A stretch of 64,000 nucleotides of DNA from the NCBI RefSeq assembly GCF_028309625.1, contig NZ_JAQMHR010000005.1:106725-170724 (forward strand), given 5' to 3'. Origin of the DNA: Trichococcus sp. K1Tr. GTDB taxonomy: Bacteria > Bacillota > Bacilli > Lactobacillales > Aerococcaceae. The position numbers and the translations under genes were made by a program. Under the pieces are notes generated by a model. That model ran no database searches. It was not told the origin of the DNA and saw only the letters and a program-made list of their open reading frames with translations. Shown piece by piece: positions 16,362 to 29,000 of this stretch (its first letter is position 1; each line of letters begins with the position of its first letter).

Positions 16362-17558
16362 ATGCGAAATCAACAAACTACGCAGAATGCGGATGTTTCG
16401 AAGATCGATTACGGCATTATCCTGTCCGTGTTCCTTCTGGCCATCATCAGCGTCCTGACGATTTATTCAACTACTGTCCTGCAGACGGACGGCGGCATCG
16501 GTACGACCATCATGCAGCTCGTCTGGTACGGCATCGGCATCATCGCCGCTGCCATCGTGATGCATTTCGATTCCGAACAACTCTGGAAAGTCGCGCCGAT
16601 TGCATACGGGGCCGGCATCCTATTACTGTTCCTGGTCCTCATTTTCTATGACCGCAATACTTATGCGCTGCAAGGGGCGAAAAGTTGGTTCCGCTTCGGT
16701 GGCGTCACCTTCCAGCCGTCTGAAGTCGTGAAGGTCGCCCTCATCATCATGCTGGCGCGGGTCATCACCGAACACAATATGCAGATTGATGACCGGACCG
16801 AAAAGACCGACATGAACCTGCTCCTGAAGATCGCCATGTGGTCGGCACCGCCGCTGCTGCTGGTTATCCTGCAGAATGACCTTGGGACGACGCTCGTGTT
16901 CCTGGCGATCATCATCGGCATGACGTTCCTTTCCGGCGTATCCTGGAAAATCCTGCTTCCCGTATTCGGGACGATCGGGGCCCTTGGATCGCTGCTCATC
17001 TACTTGGTTGTCTATAACCGCGATGTGCTCCTGAATTTCGGCTTCCAGAATTACCAATTCGCCCGGATCGATTCCTGGCTCGACCCGTTTGGGGACAGCA
17101 CCGGGGATGCCTATCAACTGGCTCAAAGCATGAAAGCGATCGGATCAGGCAAACTGTTCGGCAAAGGCCTCGGCGTTTCCGAAGTCTACGTGCCGGTTCG
17201 CGTTTCCGATATGATCTTCTCCACGATCGGCGAGAATTTCGGCTTCATCGGCGGGTGTTTTCTCATTTTCATCTACTTCCTGCTGATCTATCAGATGATT
17301 CGCATCTGTTTCGATACGAAAAATGAATTTTATGCCTACATGGCGACGGGCGTCATCATGATGATCCTGTTCCACGTATTGGAAAATATTGGCATGACGA
17401 TCGGGCTGTTGCCGATCACCGGTATCCCATTGCCGTTCATCTCGCAAGGGGGCTCGGCGCTCCTCGGCAATATGCTCGGGATCGGACTGGTCATGTCGAT
17501 GCGTTACCATTACCGCAGCTACATGTTCTCGGACGAGGACGAACATTTCGGCATCTGA
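16362..17558 (+). CDS. rodA: SEDS-family peptidoglycan polymerase RodA-like
   Basis: This 398-residue protein has about ten membrane segments and belongs to the SEDS (FtsW/RodA/SpoVE) family, which polymerises lipid II with a partner class B PBP. Visible signatures are GAKSWFRFGGVTFQPSEVVKVALI, PPLLLVILQNDLGTTLVF, the long external loop with YQLAQSMKAIGSGKLFGKGLG, and the C-terminal GIPLPFISQGGSALLGNMLGIG. Sequence and lack of a division cluster around it favour RodA (elongation) over FtsW; this is inference. Spacing to the next gene is 22 bases, so the three genes up to gcvH may be cotranscribed. Confidence 0.9.
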   Translation: MRNQQTTQNADVSKIDYGIILSVFLLAIISVLTIYSTTVLQTDGGIGTTIMQLVWYGIGIIAAAIVMHFDSEQLWKVAPIAYGAGILLLFLVLIFYDRNTYALQGAKSWFRFGGVTFQPSEVVKVALIIMLARVITEHNMQIDDRTEKTDMNLLLKIAMWSAPPLLLVILQNDLGTTLVFLAIIIGMTFLSGVSWKILLPVFGTIGALGSLLIYLVVYNRDVLLNFGFQNYQFARIDSWLDPFGDSTGDAYQLAQSMKAIGSGKLFGKGLGVSEVYVPVRVSDMIFSTIGENFGFIGGCFLIFIYFLLIYQMIRICFDTKNEFYAYMATGVIMMILFHVLENIGMTIGLLPITGIPLPFISQGGSALLGNMLGIGLVMSMRYHYRSYMFSDEDEHFGI

Positions 17559-17580
17559 CCCTAACTTAAGGAGGAATTGC

Positions 17581-17934
17581 ATGATCACCATCTACCAACA
17601 TCCCCAATGCTCGACCTGCAAAAAGACGCGCGCTTGGTTCGACGAAGAGGGCATCGCCTACGAATTGAAGGACATCCGCGAAGAGCGTCCGGACCGGGAA
17701 AGCATCCGCCAAGCGATCGCATCAGGCAATCTGACGCTGCGTCGCATCTTCAACACGAGCGGCAACCTGTACAAAGAAATGCAGCTGAAGGACAAACTTG
17801 ACGGCATGGACCTGGAGGAAGCGCTGGACCTGCTCGAAGCGGACGGCATGTTGATCCGCCGGCCATTCGTTACGGACGGCAAACAGATTACGGTCGGCCA
17901 CGACGAAGAGAAATTAACCACTACCTGGAAATAA
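17581..17934 (+). CDS. ArsC/Spx-fold thioredoxin-like protein (YusI-like)
   Basis: This 117-residue protein has the arsenate reductase/Spx fold. The N-terminal CSTC motif places cysteines at 10 and 13, followed by KKTRAWF, and the family TLRRIFNTSG and LLIRRPFV-type stretches (here GMLIRRPFVTD). Spx itself binds RNA polymerase, while YusI-type proteins are of unknown role. The neighbour gcvH starts 18 bases after the stop; the same yusI-gcvH pairing occurs in Bacillus. AAGGAGG lies at the start. It is more likely a YusI-type redox protein than a true arsenate reductase, since no ars genes are near. Confidence 0.87.
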   Translation: MITIYQHPQCSTCKKTRAWFDEEGIAYELKDIREERPDRESIRQAIASGNLTLRRIFNTSGNLYKEMQLKDKLDGMDLEEALDLLEADGMLIRRPFVTDGKQITVGHDEEKLTTTWK

Positions 17935-17952
17935 GCGAAGGAGGAAAACAAT

Positions 17953-18309
17953 ATGACTGAAAATACAGTGAAATACAGCGAGAACGGCTTCTGGATCAAG
18001 AAGGAAGCGGACAAGTACATCATCGGCCTTTCCGAAAAAGGCCATGACGATCTGGGCGAAGTCAGCTTCATCGACCTGCCGGAAACGGGAGCGATCAAAA
18101 CGACCGACACTCTGATCGGCGTGGAAGCCGCCAAAGCGATGACCGACTTGGCATCGCCATTGGCTGGCACGATCACGGCAGTCAACGAAGCATTGGAAAA
18201 TAATCCGGAGAACCTGAACAGCACCGATGCAACAGTGAACTGGATCGTCGAACTGACGGACGTATCCGCTGAAGCTTTCGAGGCTTTGCAGAACGAATCA
18301 GGACTGTAA
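17953..18309 (+). CDS. gcvH: Glycine cleavage H-like lipoyl-carrier protein
   Basis: This 118-residue protein has the barrel-sandwich fold of GcvH. The lipoylation lysine is K61 in GVEAAKAMTDLASPLAG; the usual sequence around it is ESVKAxxD. In Firmicutes GcvH also acts as the octanoyl/lipoyl donor for other lipoate enzymes. No gcvT or gcvP is in the window, so a lipoyl-relay role is as likely as glycine cleavage. It sits directly after the YusI-like gene with an AAGGAGG site and is the last gene before a terminator. Confidence 0.9.
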   Translation: MTENTVKYSENGFWIKKEADKYIIGLSEKGHDDLGEVSFIDLPETGAIKTTDTLIGVEAAKAMTDLASPLAGTITAVNEALENNPENLNSTDATVNWIVELTDVSAEAFEALQNESGL

Positions 18310-18326
18310 AAGAATGTGAAAAGATA

Positions 18327-18369
18327 AAAAGGCAAGCAGCCAGACATTGAGTCTGAGTGCTTGCCTTTT
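18327..18369 (+). terminator. Terminator of the rodA-gcvH transcript
   Basis: AAAAGGCAAGCA (18327-18338) pairs with TGCTTGCCTTTT (18358-18369); it can work in both directions. Confidence 0.88.
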
Positions 18370-18381
18370 ATTGTTGTTTTG

Positions 18382-18560
18382 TTCCGGCGAAGGCCGGGTT
18401 GGCCGGAGGAGCCGGCCGCGGATTGTGCTGTCCTCCTGCGAGAGAATCTTGGCCGGAGGACAGCTCGATTACACTGTGCGTTCCTCCTGTGAGGGTTTCC
18501 TCACCGGAGGACACGAAACTTTTCCGTCATCAACTCCGACCGACGCCCACTCACCGGAGT
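18382..18560. repeat. CTCCGG hairpin array 5
   Basis: Four units, with variant left arms TCCGG, CTCCTG, CTCCTG and CTCCGA and right arms CCGGAG. It lies between the gcvH terminator and the end of the next minus-strand gene. Confidence 0.8.
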
Positions 18561-18577
18561 TGGCGACCTCTAAATGC

Positions 18578-19303
18578 CTAGCGCGCAGACCGCGCCACCA
18601 GATCCTCAAAGAACAGTCGCATGTTTATGGCTTCCGGTATCATCGTCTCCGGGTGCCATTGGATGGCGACGATGCTTTGTTCCGGATTGGTCGCTTCGAC
18701 GGCTTCAACAAGGCCGTCAGGGCTGTATCCGACCGGCTGCAAACCTTTGGCGACGACTTTCAACGCTTGGTGGTGGAAGGAATTCACCGACAGCTTTTCG
18801 CCGACGAGTCCGTGGAGGTGGCTACCTTCCATCACGATGACGGAGTGGGTCGCATATTTGAAGTCGGTCTTTTGTTGATGCTGGATGCGCATTTCCGGAT
18901 ATTCATGCGCAAGGTCCTGGTAAAGGCTGCCGCCCATCTGAACGTTCAAAATCTGCAGGCCACGGCAGACGGCCAGAATCGGTTTCTTCTGCTTCAAAGC
19001 TTCCTCCACAAGGGCCATTTCGAAATCGTCGCGCAATGGGAAGGTCGCGCCGATGTGCAGGCTCGGTTCTTCGCCGTAAAAGTTCGGGGAAACATCCTGT
19101 CCGCCCGTCAACAACAGCCCGTCGATTTTGGCGACGTAGTCGGCTGCTGTTTCGGGGGCGCCGATCGGAATGATCAACGGATTGCCTCCAGCGGCCTGGA
19201 CCCCTTTCACGAATCCGATGGGTGTGTAGGCGACGGAAATCCCTGAGAAAGCAGGGACAGCTTCCAGTAATTGGTTGCCGGTTATGCCGATCAATGGTCT
19301 CAT
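18578..19303 (-). CDS. Gamma-glutamyl-gamma-aminobutyrate hydrolase family protein
   Basis: This 241-residue class I glutamine amidotransferase-like hydrolase is of the PuuD type, which cleaves gamma-glutamyl amides. The nucleophile is C113 in AVCRGLQILN; the triad is completed by H217 and E219 in QWHPE. DGLLLTGGQDVSP and NSFHHQAL are family motifs. There are no puu genes nearby, so the gamma-glutamyl substrate is open. An AAGGAAGACAAC site precedes the start. It is a single-gene unit that diverges from the suf promoter region. Confidence 0.9.
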   Translation of the reverse strand: MRPLIGITGNQLLEAVPAFSGISVAYTPIGFVKGVQAAGGNPLIIPIGAPETAADYVAKIDGLLLTGGQDVSPNFYGEEPSLHIGATFPLRDDFEMALVEEALKQKKPILAVCRGLQILNVQMGGSLYQDLAHEYPEMRIQHQQKTDFKYATHSVIVMEGSHLHGLVGEKLSVNSFHHQALKVVAKGLQPVGYSPDGLVEAVEATNPEQSIVAIQWHPETMIPEAINMRLFFEDLVARSAR

Positions 19304-19470
19304 ATATGTTGTCTTCCTTTCGTTCTTGACTGATTTTTACCATTTTACATCATAATCGGGAATATGGGAAAGAATCGGTCTTATAAGTGGACAAAACTGG
19401 CCGATAGTTTATAATGATTATAAATTGAAAAAAATTATCGTTGATTAATGGGGTTTTCATAATGATTCCA

Positions 19471-19499
19471 TTGCGAAAGGTTTTCAATTGGGTTAAAAT
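19471..19499 (+). promoter_or_regulatory. Probable suf operon promoter
   Basis: TTGCGA (19471-19476) and TAAAAT (19494-19499) have 17-base spacing, 59 bases before sufC. A second AT-rich candidate follows; no regulator site could be identified. Confidence 0.6.
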
Positions 19500-19558
19500 A
19501 GTCGTAGTGTTAATTATGAAGGTTCGATTAAAATATATAGATTGTGAGGAGTTAATTT

Positions 19559-20332
19559 ATGTCTACTTTAGAAATAATAGATCTGCATGTCTCCATTGAG
19601 GATAAACAAATTTTGAAGGGTGTCAACCTGGTGATGAACACCGGTGAAATCCATGCCATCATGGGGCCGAACGGAACGGGTAAATCGACTTTGTCACAAG
19701 CAATCATGGGTCATCCGAGCTACACGATCACACAAGGCCAAGTTCTGTTGGACGGCCAAGATGTGACGGAAATGGAAGTCGACGAACGCGCACGCGCAGG
19801 CCTGTTCCTGGCGATGCAATATCCGAGTGAAATCGCCGGCATCACAAACGCTGAATTCATGCGCGCAGCCATCAATGCCCGCCGCCCGGAAGACGACAAA
19901 ATTTCGGTCATGAATTTCATCAAAAAATTGGACGAAAAAATGGAAATCCTGAACATGCCGGAAGAAATGGCTGAACGCTATTTGAACGAAGGCTTCTCAG
20001 GCGGAGAAAAGAAACGCAACGAAATCCTGCAGTTGATGATGATCGAACCGAAATTCGCCATCCTTGACGAAATCGACTCCGGTTTGGATATCGATGCTTT
20101 GAAAGTCGTTTCCAAAGGCGTGAACCTGATGGCCGGTCCTGACTTCGGCGTCCTGATCATCACCCACTACCAACGTCTCTTGAATTATGTACACCCTACA
20201 TTCGTCCATGTTATGATGGACGGCCGCATCGTGAAATCCGGCGACGCCAGCTTGGCGAAACGTCTGGAAGCGGAAGGCTACCGCGGCATCCGCGACGAAT
20301 TAGGTCTAGATATCCATTTGGATGAAGAATAG
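19559..20332 (+). CDS. sufC: Fe-S assembly ATPase SufC
   Basis: This 257-residue ABC-type ATPase is the energy unit of the SufBCD scaffold in the cytoplasm. Walker A is GPNGTGKST near residues 36-44, the signature is FSGGEKKRNE, and Walker B is FAILDEIDSGLD with ITHYQRLL as the switch histidine. Length is typical. A TGAGGAG site sits ahead of the ATG. It is the first gene of sufCDSUB, the single-operon layout of Firmicutes, with an 11-base gap to sufD. The Fe-S load in this region includes the SCIFF maturase. Confidence 0.97.
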   Translation: MSTLEIIDLHVSIEDKQILKGVNLVMNTGEIHAIMGPNGTGKSTLSQAIMGHPSYTITQGQVLLDGQDVTEMEVDERARAGLFLAMQYPSEIAGITNAEFMRAAINARRPEDDKISVMNFIKKLDEKMEILNMPEEMAERYLNEGFSGGEKKRNEILQLMMIEPKFAILDEIDSGLDIDALKVVSKGVNLMAGPDFGVLIITHYQRLLNYVHPTFVHVMMDGRIVKSGDASLAKRLEAEGYRGIRDELGLDIHLDEE

Positions 20333-20343
20333 GAGGACGTCAC

Positions 20344-23336
<2,993 letters not shown>

Positions 23337-23340
<4 letters not shown>

Positions 23341-24731
23341 GCGAAGTACCAGTAGTTGACGATTATAAATTTGGCTTTCATGACGACGCAAAAATCCTCT
23401 ATTCGACCGGAAAAGGACTGACTGAAGAAATCGTCAGGGAAATATCCCATTCAAAGGATGAACCGCAATGGATGTTGGATTTCCGTCTGAAATCATTGGA
23501 AGCATACAGAAAAGCAGGGTTACCGAATTGGGGACCGGATCTATCCACTCTGAAATTCGATGATATCACCTATTTCCAGAAGGCCACTGATAAAGTCGCC
23601 CGGACTTGGGATGATGTGCCTGACGAAATCAAGGAAACCTTCGAAAAAATCGGGATACCTGAAGCCGAGCGCGCATATCTGGCCGGCGTAACGGTCCAGT
23701 ACGAGTCGGAAGCCGTCTACCATAACATGAAGGACGAGTTCGAGAAATTGGGCATCATCTTTACCGATACGGATACAGCCCTGAAGGAATATCCGGAAAT
23801 TTTCAAGGAACACTTTGCCACTGTTGTACCACCGACAGATAACTTCCAAGCGGCCTTGAATTCGGCCGTTTGGTCCGGTGGCACGTTCATCTATGTGCCC
23901 AAAGGCGTCCAATGCGATGTGCCGTTGCAGACTTACTTCCGTATCAACAACGAAGGCTCCGGCCAATTCGAACGCACGTTGATCGTCGTCGACGAAGGCG
24001 CCAGCGTCCACTATGTTGAAGGTTGTACCGCACCGACCTATTCGGCCGACAGCCTGCATGCCGCAGTCGTTGAAATCATCGTGAAGAAGGATGCTTACTG
24101 CCGCTACACGACCATCCAAAACTGGTCAGCCAATGTCTACAACTTGGTGACGAAACGTGCAGTAGCCCTGGAAAATGCGACAATGGAATGGATCGACGGC
24201 AACTTGGGTGCCAAAGTGACCATGAAATACCCAAGTATCTTCCTGAACGGACGTGGTGCCAAAGGAACGATGCTTTCCGTAGCTTTCGCCGGCAAAGGAC
24301 AACTGCAGGATACCGGCGCGAAAATGATCCACAACGCACCGTACACGTCCAGCTCGATCGTCTCCAAGTCAATCGCCAAAGACGGCGGGGCAGTGAACTA
24401 CCGCGGACAAGTGAAGTTCGGCAAGAAATCGGAAGGATCGATCTCGCATATCGAATGCGATACGATCATCATGGATGACATCTCCACTTCCGACACGATT
24501 CCGTTCAACGAAATCCACAACGGCAGAGTCTCCCTGGAGCACGAAGCGAAAGTTTCGAAAATCTCCGAAGAGCAACTTTACTACCTGATGAGCCGTGGCC
24601 TCAGCGAATCCCAAGCGACCGAAATGATCGTCATGGGCTTCGTGGAGCCATTCACCAAAGAACTTCCGATGGAGTATGCAGTCGAGTTGAACAGACTTAT
24701 TGCGTATGAGATGGAAGGGTCAGTGGGATAA
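23337..24731 (+). CDS. sufB: Fe-S assembly protein SufB
   Basis: This 464-residue SufB is the scaffold subunit on which the cluster forms. Signatures include [50 protein letters not shown], and [26 protein letters not shown] with a candidate ligand Cys. The start is the ATG overlapping the sufU stop, preceded by GGAGGAG; an upstream in-frame ATG at 23235 lies inside sufU and has no site. It is the last gene of the operon. Confidence 0.97.
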
Positions 24732-24742
24732 TGAAAAAATAG

Positions 24743-24784
24743 AAGCTAGGAACGTCGTTAATTCGATGTTCCTAGCTTTTTTTG
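24743..24784 (+). terminator. Terminator of sufCDSUB
   Basis: A 15-bp stem with one G-T wobble (24743-24757 with 24764-24778) and seven T. Confidence 0.92.
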
Positions 24785-24981
24785 ATGTTGGAAAATAACA
24801 GTAGAACCAATACTAGTACCAATATGACCTGAATAATTGATACAATTTCAAACAGCTATTACTAGCATTGCTGCAATAGCATTTTTCACTTTTTCGATAA
24901 ATACCCCTTGGGTATACAAAAAGAACCCCAATCTGATATGGTTAAGTCACCACAACACAACCATAGAAAGGGGTTCTCTCA

Positions 24982-25822
24982 ATGGCTGCATTACATGAAA
25001 AAAGATGGAATTCAACTATAAAATGACGGTTTCAAATGACAGTTTCAAATACGGGTGGAAATCTATCCACTGACTTTGAACGGATTCTTCTCAAAGAATT
25101 TATGGATTTCTTTAATTTTTTCGACCTATCAAAACAATGCCTCGAAATAGAGGACAAACGACTCTATCATACCCATGATAATTTTTCTTTGATGGAACAG
25201 CTAATTTATCAAAACATCGCCGGCTATTCGACCGACTCCTCCGCAAACCTAATGAAGCAAGACCCTATTTTCAAGATGGTTTTGGATAAATCCGGTCTTG
25301 CCTCACAGGATTCACTTTCCCGATTTCGGGATTGCAAAAGCGAAGAAAATATTTCTCAGCTGTAAGGGCTTAACCAAGCCATGATCGATAAGGTGCGGTT
25401 GGCAAGAAATACGACTGAAATAATCTTTGACTTGTGTGCAATACATTCAGATACGTATGGAAAACAAGAGAAAACTAATTACAATGCTCATGATCAAACC
25501 AATGGGTAACATCCGTTAGTCGCGTTCGATGGTCTGACGGGAGATTTCTCAAAAGCAGAACTTCGTTCTGGCAATGTCTACACGTCTACTGGCAATAGCA
25601 TTATTGTAGAGCCTCTTTTGAGCATTACAACCAAGGGGTTCCTGTCGGCAATATTCTCGTCCGTGGAGAAAGCGGGTTGCTACTCCGGACCTTTACGATC
25701 TCTGTGATGCTTATGACTGTTCCTTTGTGATCCGTTTAAAAGCAAACCACAACCTTTTGAAACCGGCGGAAGGCTTTATTCAGATTGATGACAGCCATCT
25801 TTGGGATAAATCTGAAGCATAA
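24982..25822 (+). pseudogene. Decayed IS1380-type transposase
   Basis: Translation gives transposase-like blocks in order: FERILLKEFMDFF, LIYQNIAGYSTDSSANLMKQDPIFKMVL, LASQDSLSRFRD, IFDLCAIHSDTYGKQEKTNYNAH, HPLVAFDGLTGDFSKAELRSGNVY and YDLCDAYDCSFVIRLKANHN. The frame is broken by stops at 25024, 25363 and near 25507, and by a frameshift near 25610. It ends at about the 270th codon, so roughly the last third is missing. A 12-14 base imperfect duplication (TTTCAAATGACAG/TTTCAAATACGGG) lies near 25030. The family is inferred from the DSTHSDTYGKQE-like region. It sits between the suf terminator and the AT-rich gene at 26053. Confidence 0.85.
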
Positions 25823-26052
25823 CAAAAAGTACTGATTTCCGAATAATTTATAGCAATGGATCATTATTGTACAGGTATGAATTATTCAGGTAATAAATTC
25901 TATGTGATTAAATATTTTTTGCGCTGAATATTAAATACATATGGAATATAATAGGATTAACAAACAGCTTTTGTATCCTTTTAAGGATATTTGAAGAGTT
26001 TTTTGACCAGAAAATAGTAATTCCTTTTCAAATTATTTAGGAGGTGAACGGA
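25823..26052. other. AT-rich spacer upstream of the STAND-like gene
   Basis: No gene is visible. A TATAAT at 25947-25952 is the best -10 candidate, without a convincing -35. AGGAGGTGA at 26039-26047 is a full-strength ribosome site. Confidence 0.5.
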
Positions 26053-29000
26053 ATGTATCATAATGTTGAAGTAGATTGGAAATCTTTTGAATATATATTT
26101 TCAGGTCGTACACAGTATACATTTGAATATTTAGCGTATATTTTATTTTGTCATGAATTCAATCAAGAAACTGGAATGTTTAGATACTTTAATCAGGCGG
26201 GTATAGAAACTGAACCTATTGAATTTGATAATCAGGTTATTGGATTTCAAGCAAAATATTATGATGCTTCTACAAAGATATCAGATCGGGTTTCTGAGTT
26301 CCAAAATATGGTAGATAAAGCAACACAAAAAAATTTCGCATTAACTAAAATTATTGTGTATGTAAATAAGGAACTATCAGAAAGTAGCAATAAAGAAAGG
26401 AAAATCCCAAAGTATCAGGCAGATATTGAAAATTATGCAAAAGTAAGAAATGTACGTATAGAATGGAGAGTACCAAGCCATATAGAACGTATGCTTTTTT
26501 TACCTGAAATTCCTGAATATATCAGGGATTTCTTTTTCAACCCCCAAAAAGGAATCAGACAGTTTATTGAACAAAATAGGTCACATTCGGAGACGCTAGT
26601 TGAAACAATAGATAATTTAATTGAATACGAATGTCAAGAATTAAAAACTGAGTACACAGATTCTATTTTCTCAGAATTTTTAGGTTCTGACCAAAAACAC
26701 TTGCTGATATATGGAGATTCTGGTACTGGAAAATCTGGGTTCATTAAATCATTTTACACTGAAAATTACAGTGATATTCCAATCTTTGTATATAAAGCAA
26801 CTGATTTTGGTTTTAATACACTTTCTGAGTTCAGTAGGCAGTTTGGAGATTGTAGCTTAGATGATTTTTTTAGTGCATTTGATGATAGCAAAAATAAAAT
26901 AATTATAATAGATTCAGCTGAAAAAATATTTAGTATGCCAAAAGAAGTGTTAGGTTTATTTTTGAATAAGGCAGTGAAACATAACTGGAAAATAGTTCAT
27001 ACAATTAGACTTTCCTACAAAGGTAATTATATTAGTTATGTTTTAAAAGATAATGATTGCTCAGAAAAACAATTAGAATTAATCTCAATTCAAAAAATGC
27101 AAGATTTCCTAGAACTTTGTGATATCCCCTGTCCGACAAATGAAAAAATGCAAGATTTGATACGTAATCTATTCTATTTGGACTTATATATACGTACCTA
27201 TCATAAAAACAATGATTCTTTTAAGACTAGAAATCTATTTTTTGAGCACATTTGGGATACTAGGATTAAAGGAATCCCTCACGATACTGAATTCAATTCA
27301 ATTGCTCGTGAGAAGACGATTTTCAACATGTTTAAAGGGATTTTAGAGACCACCTCTTCTTATTATTTCAGTGAGGTTTCTCAAGAGAGAGAAATGCTAC
27401 AAAATTTAAAAGAGGATGGAGTTGTTGACTACGATGATGTGTACAAGGGATATTATTTTGCGCATGACATTTACGAAGAACTAGTTGCTCGATATTTAAT
27501 CACGTCCGTGTATGAAATTTCAGGAAATGAGATAGAATTTCATAGTTCACTCCATATTAGTATGATCATGCGTAAGCATTATAGATTGTGGCTTTATGAC
27601 AGATTGTATGAAGCTGAGGATAATGATTTCGCTGAGTTTATTGTCAAATCAATTACTAATAAAACTATTAACAAGATATGGAAAGATGAAATTTTAATTA
27701 CCTTAATGGAATTTGAAACGGATAATCGAGCGCTCAGTCTGTTAGAAGAGCTGTTTAATGAAGATGGTGAATTACTTATGCGCTCCATTTTTTTACTGAA
27801 AACTGCATGTAAAATGATAGATTATAATTCTGCTTCTTCAATTCTAACTCAAGAAGAAATAGATTCTAGAGTTAATCTATTATATCGATATACAAAGCCA
27901 TCAGGTGCTGGTTGGGAGTATTTGATTAAATATGTATATATGCATTTAACAGAAATAAACTGGAATGAAGGTTTGGTACCATTGGTTTATGAAGTGGTTT
28001 CAAGTTGGATAAAAAATGTTAAGCATGGGGCAACAACAAAGTATGCGGGGATTATTGCATTGTATCTGTACGGATTGTTTGAAGATTCTAAATTTAAATA
28101 TCGAATAGATAGAGACTTAAAAGAAAAAATAAGTGTAACTATTCTAGAAGCTTCAGTAGAACTAAAAGAGAAGCTACTACAAATTTTTAATTCTATGCTT
28201 GAAGAAAATTATTTAAATCATCGCCACAAGTATAATGATTTAGTTGAAGTTCTTTTGGGGAATTGTGTTAATAGCTATATACCTTGCCAAGTTATGCCTG
28301 ACACGGTTATAAAGCTTTGTGAAGTATTTTGGAAGAGGAATCAGACTGAGGAATCAAATGATCCATTTAGTCCAAGATTTTATGATAGAGATAGTATTGA
28401 AAGTGATTTTGGATTAAAGAATAGTACAAATCATGACTACTATCCAACAAGTGCTTTGTGGACTCCTACCTTTATGTTGCTCCAACATGTTCCCAATAAA
28501 GGTATTCCTTTTGTTTTAAAGTTTATAAATGAAATTACAGGAAATTTTGAAGCTTCTGAAAGAAATCAAGAGTATATGGAAACTTATCAAGTTATTTTGA
28601 AACTGCAGGATGGCACAGAAGTTACTCAGATATGTAGCCATCGTTTGTGGATGTCGCATAGAGGGGTATCGGCAGGACCTAATTTATTAGATTGCATTCT
28701 AATGGCGTTAGAAAAGTGGCTTTTACATACTATTTCTTCTGTAGATGATGATGAGGCTAATATGTTATGTGAACATTTTTTACGCAATTCAAAGTCTATT
28801 GCAATAACCTCTGTAATAAATAGTGTAGTGCTGTCTTTCCCTGACAAGTTATTTCCTACTGCTTGCAGCTTAATATCTTTAGGAGAGCATATTTTTTCTT
28901 TAGATAACGGGCGGTTAGCAAGTGAAGATATGGCAAATATGACTAGAGGCATATTAGGAACTAGTTATCAGTACGATCAAGAACGGTTTAAATCAAATGC

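Noticed and set aside
25036-25365. 109-codon frame as an intact small gene
   Set aside because: The same frame continues transposase-like on both sides of its stops; it is a piece of the decayed IS1380-type gene.
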